A DNA stretch of 64,000 bases from Laguncularia racemosa. Lineage: Eukaryota; Streptophyta; Magnoliopsida; Myrtales; Combretaceae. The stretch is from NCBI GenBank assembly GCA_037954665.1, contig JBBMOL010000016.1:7440001-7504000 (forward strand), read 5' to 3'. The position numbers and the translations under genes were made by a program. Under the pieces are notes generated by a model, which was given only the letters and a program-made list of their open reading frames with translations, did no database searches and was not told where the DNA came from. Of this stretch, positions 35,201 through 48,598 are shown in pieces; the first letter of the stretch is position 1; each line of letters starts with the position of its first letter.

Positions 35201-38200
35201 AGGGGTATATTTGTAATAATCATTAAATTTAAATCGTAAACCAAATCAATTATTATCTTTCCAAATTATCACAATTTTTAAAAAATTACTCGTGTTTTAT
35301 TATCCACCACCATTCAATTTTACTCGATATAATTGAGTTGCAATATCGACTGAAGGGAAAGAAAACTTTTTTGCAGTAAAACCCCATTTTTTTAAAAAAC
35401 TATTACATGGCTTGAGTGTGTTATAAGGAGAGATGATTCATCGTTCGACTTAATATCATGCTACATGCATTATAGTAGCTTCATTGAACATGTGAAGCCA
35501 TGAAACTATTAGTCCCAATCCTTGGAAAAAAAAAAAAACAAATCCTAGGTTTACTAGTGTGACTTAGCTAAGCTTGTTAGGTCACATGACCATGACGAGG
35601 ATTCAGCGGACTGCCGTTCAAAAAACAAATAATTCGGTGCCATCGGAGGTGGTGGTCTGTCTCTGTCACACGCTTTCCTCTCATATAATTGAAGTCATTC
35701 CAAGTATCAATTTGATCATGATTACAGATGTGAAACATTAATTGAATATCACAAGGGGTTTAGGCATCAACCTATGTAGTAGGGGTAGGGGGAATCAAAT
35801 AGCTACAATTTGAAATGAAAGAAACAAAAAGGTGGTTCCCAATATTTTTGAACAATTTTGACTGAAACAGATTTCTCACACAAACTGATCCTTATCAAAC
35901 CTCCTCTAATTCAACTTTGTGCACTATTATTTTCTCATAACATTATGGGCACCAACTTGATAAAGAAGAGAGTCACTACTAATCGTCGTTACTACCAAAA
36001 TTAAAAGTAGTATTATTATAATAATCTTGAATTATGTTAAGACTTCTATAGCTTTAGTAATATAAATATTGGTTTTTTGATATAATTGGTGAACATATAT
36101 ATATATATATATTTTTAAGGCATTACTTCGCACTAATTAATACAATAATAATATCTAACGGCTCTAAAATTTTAGTCATAGTAAATCACTAGAAAAAAAA
36201 TGGAGTAATGGAGATTTATGAACAATCGAAGCAATTATTAAATTATGTTGATAATTCTATTTTCAGTAAATACGTACTAGGGTAATTTTTTTCCTTATTA
36301 TAGTTATAACTCATTCATTGAGAATACTTTATAAAGTTGGTGACATCAAAACTTATTTTACTACTAAAGTATGCCTAGTACAGTTTAGAATGTGATAAGC
36401 TTAGTACTTGGACTGACCAGTGGTGTAATTTTATAAGAACCACCCCCACACTCTTTAGCTCAAGAACTTCCATTTGTGTCTGATTATGTTGTGCGTACAA
36501 TCATTGGTATTGAAGTTTTACAATTTGATGTAGAAATAGTTTACTACTTACTAATCAGAAATGATTGTTATCACGAAGCAGTTCTCCGATTGAAGCTTCG
36601 AAACTGACATGGATTTTAAATAATTTTACCATGTTTTAATTACCATCGTACTTAAACTGGACCAGGTATGATGATACAGCACCTGGGAGTCCCGACTTAG
36701 GAGGTTTTTCGATACAGCCATCATTGCCATTTTACCAAATGTTCTCTGAAAGCAGGAAAAAAAAAAAAAAAGTAATGCTTACTGGGAAACACATGCTAAC
36801 TCGTTTTAGTAGTAGAGGCTTCAATAATTGAAGAAGTACCAATACATATTTGTAAATAATCTGTAACAGCAGCTTTAATTTTTACATGTAACTATACAAC
36901 AAATCGTATATAATTATTGCAAGAGCTTGTAACATATTTTAAAATCTAGAAATGGGATGTCTTATTGTTGTACACGTAATCGATAATGATTTTAAACCAT
37001 TGATAATGTAGTAGTAGCCGTTTAAAATATCTCAAGATATTATAGTAGTAAGATATGTTTTATGACGATATTGAAAATTTTGAAAGCACACCTAATGTAG
37101 AAACTGTCACTGCAATGAGTTAAAAATTGCTTCTACTTCTTAACCACCGTCATAAAACTCTATAAATGCCACTAATAAATCGTCACTATTGTTATTTATT
37201 TATTTTGTGTGATATGTAATACCTTTATGTTCTTTTGTTACGTCCAAAAACTAAAGAATACGACAGATTACCACATGTTTTTATCTCACTAATGAAGATA
37301 TACAAGTCATTGATCCAACTATAAACTTTATTACGTTAAAAAAAACTAATAAAAAGCTAAATTCCTTAGTAAAGTTATTAAATCAACAAATAAATTAGAT
37401 CCGCAACAACATATCATGAATCTTAATTATGATAATCATCCGAGTCTAGCAACGCTTACTCCTCCATAGCAGTGATTATCCAAAACCGATCATCATGTAA
37501 GAAAAGAAGGCCCCTCAAGGAGTAAATAATAATAAGATGTTTTGTCTAACTTTACCGTCGAACAAATATGATACATGGATTACGTGTAAACTTAATCATT
37601 CTAACATAACATTCAATATTGTCAAGATCGTCATGATTTACTAATATAAATATTAATTATTTTAATAAAATGGATCATGTTCATTAGTTATAATATAACA
37701 TTCAACATCATGCCAAATAGCCACTTAATTAATTAGCTTTTCTATCCTTGCTAAGGCAACCGAGCAGTCGTTACTCTAATTCCTAGTAGCCATCCACAAG
37801 CCACGTATCCTGTCCCATACTTGGAGGAGACACTCGACAGGCTGCTTAATATGACATTCCAACTCAGACTTTCTGACTACTAACGAACCATTATCCCGAC
37901 TCTGCATGGTTAATTGAAAAAAATCTACGATTAGGAGCATGGATAATGCAGTATGAATTTAACGTTCCATCTTGTAATCAAACAGCAAACAACAATTGAA
38001 AATTGTGTGTAAATAACATCAAGTTCGAAAAAACATTAGGATCTGTATTTAATATCAAAAAGTTGGTTGAATATGATTCAATTTACGTTTCAAACAAATA
38101 AATTTTAAACCAAATAATATAATTTGAGAATTTAAAAAAAAATAATAAAAATACTTTCTCGTTTCAAACCCATATTTTTATGAATAAGAAACTTCTCAAG

Positions 38201-39269
38201 TAGTGAAATGCTTGTGTTTGGTTCAGCTTATTGTTCATTTTCTTTTGTCTTAAACAAAGCCAATGCATGACGGAATTATCCCAAGATTATTAATCTTTTT
38301 CACATCTTAATTAGTTGTATAACTTGCAAACCTTTAAGAAAATGAAACTGAGTATCAAATTTCTACTGTTTTGTCCTCAATTATAACAAATAAAGTTAGA
38401 ATCTAAAAGGTAAAAAACATTAATTCCACGTTGAGTAAATCATTATTTTTTTGCATGAACCCATAAAAAGAAGCTTCAATTCATTTCAATAACATACCAT
38501 GACCTAGAAACCATATTACTAAATACTTTTATAAAATATAAAAATTTTTGAGCTTGATTTAATAAATTATTTAAGTAATTTAAGTTTAAACTTTACTTGA
38601 CTATCATAGAATTCAACTTGAATTAGGTTATAAACATCATGGATATCTTACCTTTTACACATTTTTAAGAATTTCTAGACTTTAGTTTTGTTTGCATAAT
38701 CTAAACTAAAATTAAGAAATTTAACTTTTGTTTTCCTTTTTGTAAATAGAGATATTTGAGCTTTCTTTTCTAACAGGTGATGTCTTTCTTTTCATTACAT
38801 AATTTAAGTCTTCATGTTGTCTTATTTTACTAACACCAATTATTTTTCTTTCAATTAAGATTTCGTGCTTTCACACCATCTTTTTTTTTTTTTTTTTCTA
38901 ATTACGTAACTTAAGCTGATTATTATGAATATAATACGACTGATCCTATTTTAATATAGCGATTTAGATAACATTTTCGTAATAAAATTAAGGACAAAGG
39001 TAATAACATAGATTATGACCCCAAAAAATAAAAGTTATGTAATTAAAGAAGAATAACACAAGTTAGCAAAGTAAGAAAAGACAAAAGTTCAAATTATATA
39101 GCTAAAAAAAAAAATGAATACAGGTTGATAAAATAAGAAACTGCAAAGTATTTTTTAAAATTTTTTCTGAATTATTAAATATATAATCAATTTTAAAATG
39201 TGTGGTTCTTTTATTTTAAAATAATAATAATTAAAAAAAAAAAGGGAAAAGGTGAACGTTGTAGAACTA
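32216..39269. other. Gene desert, part 2
   Basis: About 7 kb, AT-rich, no supportable gene. Two similar modules (about 32235-32310 and 32500-32575, both with CCTAACTAT... and TATATCACAAT) look like an old duplication. Degenerate AACTCGAG/TTGAGTT dispersed repeats lie at about 33190-33470 and 34020-34440. An AT tract is at about 36096-36112. The 60-codon frame at 34652-34834 shows no known domain. Confidence 0.5.
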
Positions 39270-39275
39270 CACGTG
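39270..39275. promoter_or_regulatory. G-box upstream of the coiled-coil gene
   Basis: A perfect CACGTG palindrome 271 bp upstream of the start codon. G-boxes bind plant bHLH and bZIP factors. The distance is suitable for a promoter element, but a chance occurrence cannot be ruled out. Confidence 0.4.
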
Positions 39276-39545
39276 CAGTAAGCATGGAGTGGTCATCTGA
39301 GTCTTGTTCCAAGCAGTGACAAATCTAATTCCTCAAAAGGAACTAAAGCGGTCACCAGGAGACAAAGTCGTGTTTGGCCCCCAACACACACACTCGTTGC
39401 TTACTTCAACTCTTCCATTATGTTGTCTTGTCCCCATAGGGATGATGATGTAGAAGCTTGCAAGAAAATTCCATGCCGAGCATGCCCAGTGAGGCAGTAA
39501 CTAGTACTGTTTCAGGAGAGAATAGCAGACAAAGATCAGGCAAAG

Positions 39546-42472
39546 ATGGGGAATAAAGAAAAAAGTGGGAAAAAGCAAGGATTACCGGGACTAGGACTAG
39601 GAGGAGGAGGAGGAGGGACAGGGATAATGTTGAAACGGGGCGTTTTGGTCGGTAAAAGAGGTGGGTCTAGTACTCCATCACCCACTTGGAGACTTGAGTT
39701 TACTTCCTCTCAAAATAATGATGCTGATGATGTAATTCAGCAGGAACAAGAGTTTCTTACTGCTTCTACTACACTCTCTGCAAGGAAGCTTGGTGCTCAT
39801 CTCTGGGAGATTCATCCACTTCATTTTTCTAATATGTCCCGAAATACCCGAAATCATAAGCATAGGAAATCTCATCAGCAGGTACTTATGTGGATTCTGG
39901 CTTCTCTTAGTTGGAATAGAAATTAAAAGAATGGTCTTGCATTTGTTCCTTGTAAAATGTGGTATGCGATCAATGTGGACTTTCCAGTTTTGATTTATTG
40001 TGGTTATATATGTTACTAATTTAGTAAATTGTACGCTCTATATTACCTTGTGGGTGTGTTTCACCTTTTCCCCCCAATTTTCAATTCTAACTATGAGTGA
40101 AAATGAGACGAAAGCTCATAATTTTGAGCTTTGAGCTCGTAAGTTTTAGCTCAAGTTTGACTTGAAGTAGTGCTTGATGAGCTCAAGATTGACTCAATTA
40201 AACCGCTTTAGACTCGTTTATTTTGGAAAAAGAGAATCTTCCAAATGAAATAAAAGTGCTGCCTAAACTCGACTCGAAGTCTGGCTTATACTTGAGTTCA
40301 ACTCAAGCTTGAATAGAATCAAAAGTTTGTTGGATCAAATACTATGAAGCGAAAGCTTGAATTGATAATCTATTCGAGCAGCTCAAGATCAACCTCGGCT
40401 CGACTGCAGTCTGATGGAACTTCAGTAAATAATTATTGAGCCAAACTCAAATAGTTTGTTAGTAAATTCATTTCATTTACAATCCTAAATCTTTAACTAT
40501 CAAAACTTGGATCTAGTAATATCGCTGTAACAGTTATCTGATGCTTCCAATAGTAGAATAGTTATGAAGCTCAACTGCTCAAGTCTTCATGGTTTATAGG
40601 ATGTATTTAATAGTAAATTGTTAATGTTCTTTATTTTAAGTCGAAAACTCCAAAGTGAAAACCATACAAGCCAACGTAATTTGATAACATTGTGCGGTTT
40701 CAGTTCCAGCAAGGTAATACAGATAGCCTTCAGAAAGCAATTGCTGAATCAACAGGATCGACGCAGCAGAAGGGATGTACCCAGACTGATGATTCTCTAA
40801 GCCGGTCATCTGCACCAAGTTATGCCAGCTCAATGGAGGTCATTGTCTTTTCCTCATTCTCTATCCTCTGCTTGATTTTGCTCATATATTGATATTTGCA
40901 AAATCAAATGATGTTTGTACATTTCAAGTCACAAACAATCTGGCTGTGATATAGATTTTTGTCGGCTTGCCGTACAGAAAGGAAGGGAACATTCTTAGCA
41001 AGCATATTATCGTTGTTGCATGGTGTGAAGAACTTTTAAGCTCGTGTTCATCTGCATAATTTCTTTAGTTATGTGATGCCTTTTTTCAAAAGTAATTTTA
41101 TTATAAGGCTTGCATGCTGTTTCATCAGGTTAAACCTTACAAACCTCCAGTCACTTCCATTCGTTCATTGTTCCTGAAGGAAAAGACGGGTGAGGCCGGC
41201 ATCAATACATCCACAGAGTTATTGAAACTCCTCAATAACATCTGGAATCTCGAAGAACAACATTCGTCCAACGTATCCTTGTTGAAGCAGCTAAAATCAG
41301 AAGTAGAGCATTCTAGAACAAGAATGAAGGAGCTGATACAGGAAAAGCAAAAAGATAAGCAAATAATCAATCATCTGATGAGTAAAGTTGCTGCAGACGC
41401 TAGCCTAGAGGGAATTCCATTAGAGAGAGATCAGATCGATAATGTAGCTGAATTGCTGAAACAAGATCTAGCAGAAGAGAGGAAGTTAAGAAAACATTCG
41501 GAAACTCTGTGCAGGGAGCAAGCTAGAGAGATTTCCGAGATGAAATCTGCATGCTCTGCTGCTTTGGAAGAGCTCAAACAAGAGAGAAAAGCACGGGTGT
41601 TTACTGAGAGTTTGTGCGATGAGTTTGCTAGAGGAATAAGAGACAACGAGCAAGTGTTACGAGCCTTGAAGCACAAACCCAAAAAGGACAACAACATTCG
41701 CAGGGAAAATCTTGACCGTTTGATTCTTCATATTGCAGAAGCATGGCTTAATGAGAGAAGCCACATGCAGATGGCAGAAGCTGAAAGCAGTGTTTCAGGA
41801 AAGAAAAAACATGACTTTCCACCAAATGGGCTGGAGAAAGAGTGCTCATGTCGTTTCTCCTTGGGGTCTTTTCCTATGAATGCAAGTACACTGCATGCAG
41901 TGGATGATGATGAGCATTTTTCTGGTAAGAATTTGCAGAGCCGAGAACAAAAGGAGAAACTAAAAGCTGAGGATATCAAGGAGTACACTTACTTGAATGG
42001 AAACATTGGAGGAAGACTTAGTGGACGGCATAGTATTACAGGTGGTGACTTAGCCCTGGAACAAAGGGTTAAAGTAGGGAAAGCAAGATCATTGGAAGTA
42101 AATGATTTATCAGAACCTGAAGGAATCAAACTTGAAAGGATTGACAAAGGGCTGTTTTGTTCTCGTGGACTGAAGCTAGATCAGGATTCGTGTACCTTCC
42201 TAAGAACGCATTCATCAATGACCAGGGCTGATCGGGTTCATCCAGCAGGCATCATTTGCAGAGAAAACTCTTGTCCTCAATCAATATGTGCTGGTCATGC
42301 AAGTCCAATTCAGAAGTGGCCATCAAAACTGATGTCCCCAGATTTTGAGAATTCTAAAGCTTCCTTGAGATGGCCGAGAGGTGTGAAGGACAATACATTG
42401 ATGGCAAAGCTGCTTGAAGCAAGGTTAGAGCGGCAGCATTCATGGGCGAAAGCCTCCAGAGGCTCCATTTAG
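39546..42472 (+). CDS. Plant coiled-coil protein (At2g46250/At5g41620-like)
   Basis: Three exons joined in frame, all phase 0. Exon 1 is 39546-39881 (112 codons, donor GTACTT), exon 2 is 40704-40838 (45 codons, donor GTCATT), and exon 3 is 41129-42472 (447 codons plus TAG). Total is 604 residues. The N-terminus is Gly- and Lys-rich with a GGGGGG run, then SARKLGAHLWEI, a block typical of this plant-only family. The second splice joins SSME to VKPYKPP, as expected from relatives (SSMEV...). Residues of about 186-337 form a strongly charged heptad coiled coil, followed by a conserved LDRLILHIAEAWLNER-like segment near 350-366. The C-terminal third is low-complexity and Ser-rich. The family is described as uncharacterised or myosin-heavy-chain-like and includes relatives of BRANCHLESS TRICHOMES; molecular function is not established. 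Exon 2 could also begin six bases later (40710). Confidence 0.86.
40091..40486. repeat. Foldback-type dispersed repeat in intron 1 of the coiled-coil gene
   Basis: About 400 bp of GAGCTCAAG, AACTCGACTCGA and AAGCTTGA motifs, starting near CTATGAGTGAAAATGAG and ending CATTTACAATCC. The same module order (TTGACTTGAA, then GTGCTTGATGAG, then ATTAAACC, then TTTACAATCC) is found at 60523-60928, so both belong to one family. The ends look like short, decayed inverted repeats, which suggests a MITE. Confidence 0.7.
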
Positions 42473-45400
42473 GTAAATGTAAATGTTGCTTTTAACTTCA
42501 CGTTAGTGATAAAGTCCTTTCAACCTAGTGTTACCATCATCCTTTTTCTTATTTTTTATTTTATTTTTAATAACTAGCAAGGTAAATTAGATGGACGAAT
42601 CCTATGAACTTTTGAATTCATACGAAGACACGGAACTTTCCTTCTTTTTTTTACACATCCCTTGGTCAGTGGTATTAGTCTCGCAACTTTTGCTATTGTT
42701 GGCTAAAGTATGACTATTATTCTTATATAGAATCAAAAAAGAAGAAGAAGGAGAAGAAAAGTCCAAAAGAAATGTCGTGATTTTGCGATACAACTTTTGC
42801 ATTCTATTTAGGCTGTATCTTTAGATTCAACATGATTTCTCATGTTATATGTCGTTCTTTGGATTTCTTTGGGTTGTGCATTAAGCGTTCGTCATGTCAT
42901 AGCTAATGGTCGAAAAATTTTCGGGGTCCAAATCGCTAAGAGGGTAAATGCAGGATAAGAAAGTTAGTGTGTCCATATAGTTGTGGAGGTTTACAGGGTA
43001 GCCAGTAATGCAAACCAGTAAGAACATAGCATAGGTCTCATCAAGAGGTGGCGGAAAATGAAGGGATTGATTTAACAGAGGATCATAGAAGTTATGAAAA
43101 ATGTTAATGAAAATTTCCCTTTGTTTTATAGACTCCAAATAGGAGGAACTTTGCAAGTAAAGCGTGTAGGAATTCTCAAATTCTGTCTCTTCTCTAATAT
43201 TAAAGTTTAGCCTCCTCGCCAAGACTTTACAGTGTTTGATCGGGTGTGATCAGTATTCCAATTCCATGTGCCTAATTAGATTTTTTAGCCTATCCTTTAG
43301 GACTTCATCCAGCAGTCATTCCTTACATCAACCACAGTGATTACCAACCACCCTGACCCTCTCAACCTCATCACGGCAAAACAGACTTGGACCACCATGA
43401 CAAGACCTGCACAACTTGGATGTACGATATTTTTCGGGTGCTATGATAACGTAAAACCTATGCTAAATTTTCAACAACTTCTCCGTAATGTACGCAGGAA
43501 AAACGTTCTTTGATCTTTTCAACGTTCGAGAGTCAAGATTGAACGCCACTGTAAGGGCATGCAGAATCAAAATGTGTTCAATAGCTTTAAGTAGTTTATT
43601 AGTAATGATACAATAATGTAACCATGGTACAACGTTAAAGAAAAGGTCAAACATAAATAGAGACGGAAAAAGGTTGGGTTTTATCTTTGCCCGGTCCAGG
43701 CTCCGCCGGTTGGATTCTTGCCTTGGACCTGACCCATGGCAGTACCGGTTTAGACTCAGCCCTGGCCGGACCTCGGGCTCCACATAGGGTCCGGACCCGG
43801 CATTTGTATAATTAGGAAAGAGAATTAAATAAGGAAAAAAAAAAGCCCTTTACCGTTGAAGGAAAAATGTGTATAAAAAAAAATAATTACAAGACTGGGA
43901 CTCGAGAAACGGCCCATCAAGGTCGATGGACTCAAGACACACCCTGGTCAGTTACTTGTCATAAAAAATGGACCTAGATCCAGCGGACCATAGGATCCAT
44001 CCATGTCTATATATGGAGAGAGTATGATGTCTGAGAATAAATGTAACATTAACTGTTTGTATATTTAGATGTTATAGAGATGAAATAAAATAATTATTTT
44101 TTAACTGTTTATTATCTTATTTATTTAGAAAAATAAGAAGAGAATTTTAATTTTCGAAATTTTTTATTTTTACTTTATTGATAATAGATATTACCTAATA
44201 AAATATAGAATTTTTTATTTCCTCTATAATGAAAATAAAAAAAGTTTAAATATTATGCCAATTATATTCTTATTAATGTTGCAATTAACGACTAAATAGG
44301 GGTAAAATAATAATTTTATTTGTATTATCAATTTAATACTGTAATTAATTATGTAAAGTAATACTGATACGAGTATTTTTTATAATAAAAAATTATATAA
44401 AATAAATACCAAAATAAAAATTCTTGCCTCATTACTGATAATAGTAATTCATGAAATATAATTTTTTTATTCTTTATTTATTTCATTCTAAAAAAATAAA
44501 CGAGCTGTAAGTATTTAAATTTTTCTAGCAGCTTGACATACTATACTTCATATTAAATAAATAAAGATCATGCTTGCTAATTAAGTTATTCTTTTAAGCT
44601 TAAAATGATATGATGGAAGCATTTATGTTTTAAATTTGAGTTTGTTATTCTCCTCCACGTATAGTGCTCGATTGAGAATCCCTTGACGTACGGTTCGGTG
44701 GCCTTACGCGTAGTTAATGGGTCGGTTACTTTGATCTTAACGTGTTTGAGAGCTTAACATCCTTGTTCATGCTTACGTAATTACATAGTGATCCCGTGAA
44801 TCCACCGACGGCCGACCGACCATTTAGGTTAGAGAGAAAAATATTAGTGGAGGCAGCATATGTGTTCATTACGATAGATTTTGAAGATCTTTACTCGTGG
44901 AGTCTTTAGCGAATAAAAGTCACATTGGACTTTTCGTTTGCGGGTATAGGACTTCTTAATACTTCTTTGTTTCTTTATTTTATTTATCGTATTCAAGTAG
45001 AATTTTTTGTAACTAGAGTTATAGATTTTATTATGTGATGAGATAATTATGTTTTTAGATTAATCTTACTCGTATTTGCGTAAAATTTGTGTTTAATTTT
45101 TTGAATCATCATTTCTTTTGATCTATTTTATTATTTTCATTTGATGTGCTAATAAGAAGAGAGAGAAAAAAAAGGGGGTGATTTATCATTTGAGATCTAT
45201 TGAAATTATATTTTAAGAGAGATTTGATGGTATCATTATTATGTTTTAAGAGATATAAAAATGCCTTACATTTTTAAATATGTAGGAGTAGGGAATAATT
45301 TAAGATTATAGGAGAGAGAGAAAGCACTATTCAAAATCTATGCATGACCAACTTGGAGATTCCTTAAACAAAATTGTTTGGACTAGAAAGAAGCTACAAC

Positions 45401-45830
45401 AAAATTGATGTCGTCGGACATTTTGTGAATCCGTCAATCGAGGTTTACGCGTACATTGATTGGAATTCAACGAAACCTATCCATGAATTTGTCATATTTC
45501 TTTTGGCAAATTTAAACTCATTCTTGTGTTATAGACGGATGATTATACAAGTTATTATCATGGTTAATATTTAGACATTATTCATTTTTCTTCCCAATTT
45601 TTGACTCTGTTAAATCTATATTATTAAATTAAAATATCGATCTCCATAACGTTTACCTACTCATTCCTACCAATATTTATAGCTATATAAAAAAGTTGAA
45701 TGTTAGAATGAGCCGGAGGTTGACATTGGTTAAAACAAAAAAAGAAATAGGTGACTTGTGCTAGTTATTTCACATTATTACTAGTCCTAAATGATTAGTA
45801 TTTATCCTTAATACTTATTACCTTGAGTGG

Positions 45831-45863
<33 letters not shown>

Positions 45864-48530
45864 TTCATATGTATATGTCAGAAACCTCCACAGAGAAGAC
45901 CAAGGACTCGGACAGACAACGGAATTGTGCGGCCACCTCAGACTTACCTATCGCTGAAAGAGGAATAGTGTCCAATGACTGACACCAACGAGTGACACCA
46001 TACCCACCACGCCACGCCATTTAATATGTCCTTGGCGTGGACCCACCCCCCACTTCACATATTAATATTCATTCAACTTCCACGTACCACACCAATGGCA
46101 TCCAACCCAGCATGTTCCACCATTTGGGGCTTTTTAGTACTAACACACGGCTTAAATAAAACACTTGTCATGCGATATCATTGTTATTACTCATTTATAT
46201 TCGATGCATTCATTTATTGTGTTCATACAATAATTATTATATATAACTAAAAGTACATAAAATAGCATTTTAGGAGAATTTATCTAAATGATATTTATCT
46301 TCTAATGAATAGAATTTAATTTTATTAATTTTAATATATATATAAACAGAATAATTATTATATTTAGTATATATATTTTTTTATTTTTATAATTAGTTAT
46401 CTAAAATTTTAAATATCAATTTATTATCTAAACTTTATTTATTTTTATAATTAATTATTTAATTTTTTTTTGATAATTAACTACTTTAACTTTACTTATT
46501 GTTATAATGAACTACTCCATTCAAGTATTATAAATAACATCAAAAAGTTTGTAAATAATAAAATAATATTTTAAAATTTTAAATAATTAATTACAAATAA
46601 ATAAATAAAATTCAAGTATTGAATATACCATTTACTCTTAAAAAGTAATATGCATGGCTATATCAAACCAAAAGCAGTTTGAAAATAATAAAATGATTTT
46701 AATGGTAATTGAATGACCTCGAATGTATAAAAGGCATGCCTTAACCACTATGTTATGTCTAATTTTGTCAATTAATTAATTTATTTTATTTTATTTGTGA
46801 GCTCCTAACCCGATCCATCCATATGTAGATATATCGTTGTGATCTTAGGTTTAATTAATCTTCTTTGGTAAATAACTTGTCACAATTAATAAGAAAATTC
46901 CGTTCTAAGTTGTCGATGAATTGGCTAACTAGAATCAATGGTCCGGATTTACGGGCGATGAGCTACTCTTTTAACAGGGTTTAAAATGTAAAATCCCTAT
47001 TGCTAATCCCGTCCAAATGCATGATTAGAAAGAGGCATAATTAGGAGAACTTGATGATTGTGTTAACAAAAAAATTAGCAAAGACAGTTTGATGGCTAAA
47101 ATAGAGGTTAGGACAACCTAAGACGAGAAGCCAAAATAAAAAACAGTTTGCCAAATCTCATGATTCCTGTTGCTTCTCATTTCTGTCTTTTTGGTTTCTA
47201 ACCAACACCCATATAGCAAAGGAATTAGCAAAAATCAAATGATATGCAAATTAAAACTCAATAACTAATCAACTATTAATTGTTAACACGACTCATGACT
47301 ACTAATGAATCGAGTTTACCTGTTCGAATGATGTTATTATATATGTATTGATACCAATTCAATGCCTTTCCATGTATGGAGAATAATTGATGTGGATTTC
47401 ATTTTTATCCCTTGTCTATATACATAATAGTAATGGTATATAATTAAAGACAAGACAATCAATAACACAGTTTTTGGAAAAGAAACTTTGATCCATAAAG
47501 AAGAAGCTCTATTATACACTATTTTTGGTAATTTTTTAGACAAAGGAAATCAGCAAAAAAGAATAGAATAGGGAAGAACAAGTAAAAGTAGACATTTTGT
47601 ATTTAGGAATATATGAATCATAGAGGAGATAAAAAGAAATGAAGAAAAATGTTTTCGATTTGTTTATCACATGAAAAATATTTTTTAGATTTTTTTTTGT
47701 TTCAAACATTATTACGATTGAAAGTTTATAATTATTAAATATTATTATATTAAGATTGTATATATTTAAACCTTATAGCAATAAATAATGATGGAAGATG
47801 AGAAAGGAGACCATCACTAATTTACTACCATTAACTATTCCTCTTCATTATTAACTGCCCTAAAAAGTTTGGTAGCCATAAACTCTTAGCATTTGTTAAG
47901 ATAACATTCCATAATTTTAAGGTTTTGGTTCGAAAATATTTTCCATGAAACATATGCAAGGAAAGTTACCAGTTTTATCTTAATAAATACCTTATATATT
48001 TTTGTAATTTATATCTCCATAAACTTTTATTTATTTCTTAAAAAATGAAAAAATATTTCTACCAATTGTTTTCCCCACGTCCATCTATTTTTGTTTTTTT
48101 ATTTAGATTCCATTTCGATTATTTTTTAAATTTGAATTTTACTTATATTATATTTATATCTGATTGAAATTGAATATTTGAATATTTTTATTTTAGTAGG
48201 TATTTAATTTTTTAATAAAGATATATCTATATATATATATATAATTTTAACCTTTTTTATCTTTTTTTTCTAATCTTTTTTAGCAATACACCCGATTAAA
48301 TATAAAACAGATTAAATTAGATTAGATATAAAACGGAAATGATCAAATATAATATTTTATTTGGTTTATAAACGCCCGTCTACCTTGTCCAAACACACGG
48401 TTTGTTTGTCAATTCAAGCCCCCTAAACCTAAATTTTGTGTGATCTCCAAACCCTTTAAACCAAATTAAAAGCCTCAAAAGTATAAACAAATTCATATAA
48501 AGCTCCCAAAACACTAATATAACCAAACTC
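42473..48530. other. Intergenic DNA between the coiled-coil gene and LRB
   Basis: No supportable gene. A 113-codon open frame on the minus strand (43222-42881, starts MARRLNFNIREETEFENS) has no recognised domain and no neighbouring exon. The segment 43680-43800 is unusually rich in CCGG/GGTCC motifs. From 44050 onward it is very AT-rich, with a TA tract at 45839-45863 and another at about 48225-48243. A GC-richer patch at 44650-44830 is unexplained. Confidence 0.5.
45839..45863. repeat. (AT)n microsatellite
   Basis: A perfect AT dinucleotide run of about 25 bases within a longer, slightly interrupted TATA tract. Likely length-variable. Confidence 0.9.
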
Positions 48531-48598
48531 TCTCTCTCCCCGTAACGCCCCTTTTCCCTTCTCCTCTTCTAGGGCTAGGTTTGTTTTTGAGGTAACAG
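48531..48598 (+). promoter_or_regulatory. CT-rich 5' leader of the LRB gene
   Basis: TCTCTCTCTCCCC and CCCTTCTCCTCTTC tracts sit directly before the start codon, as in many plant leaders. There is no upstream ATG in this stretch. The start site is not visible; the upstream TATAAAGC-like sequence near 48496 is a possible TATA element. Confidence 0.45.

Noticed and set aside
41137..41988. Minus-strand Ser/Phe/Leu-rich frames
   Set aside because: Reverse readings of the coiled-coil exon, whose Glu/Lys-rich codons give such peptides.
42881..43222. 113-codon open frame on the minus strand
   Set aside because: Longer than typical for this AT-rich DNA, but no known motif, no neighbouring exon and no sign of conservation. 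Not called as a gene.
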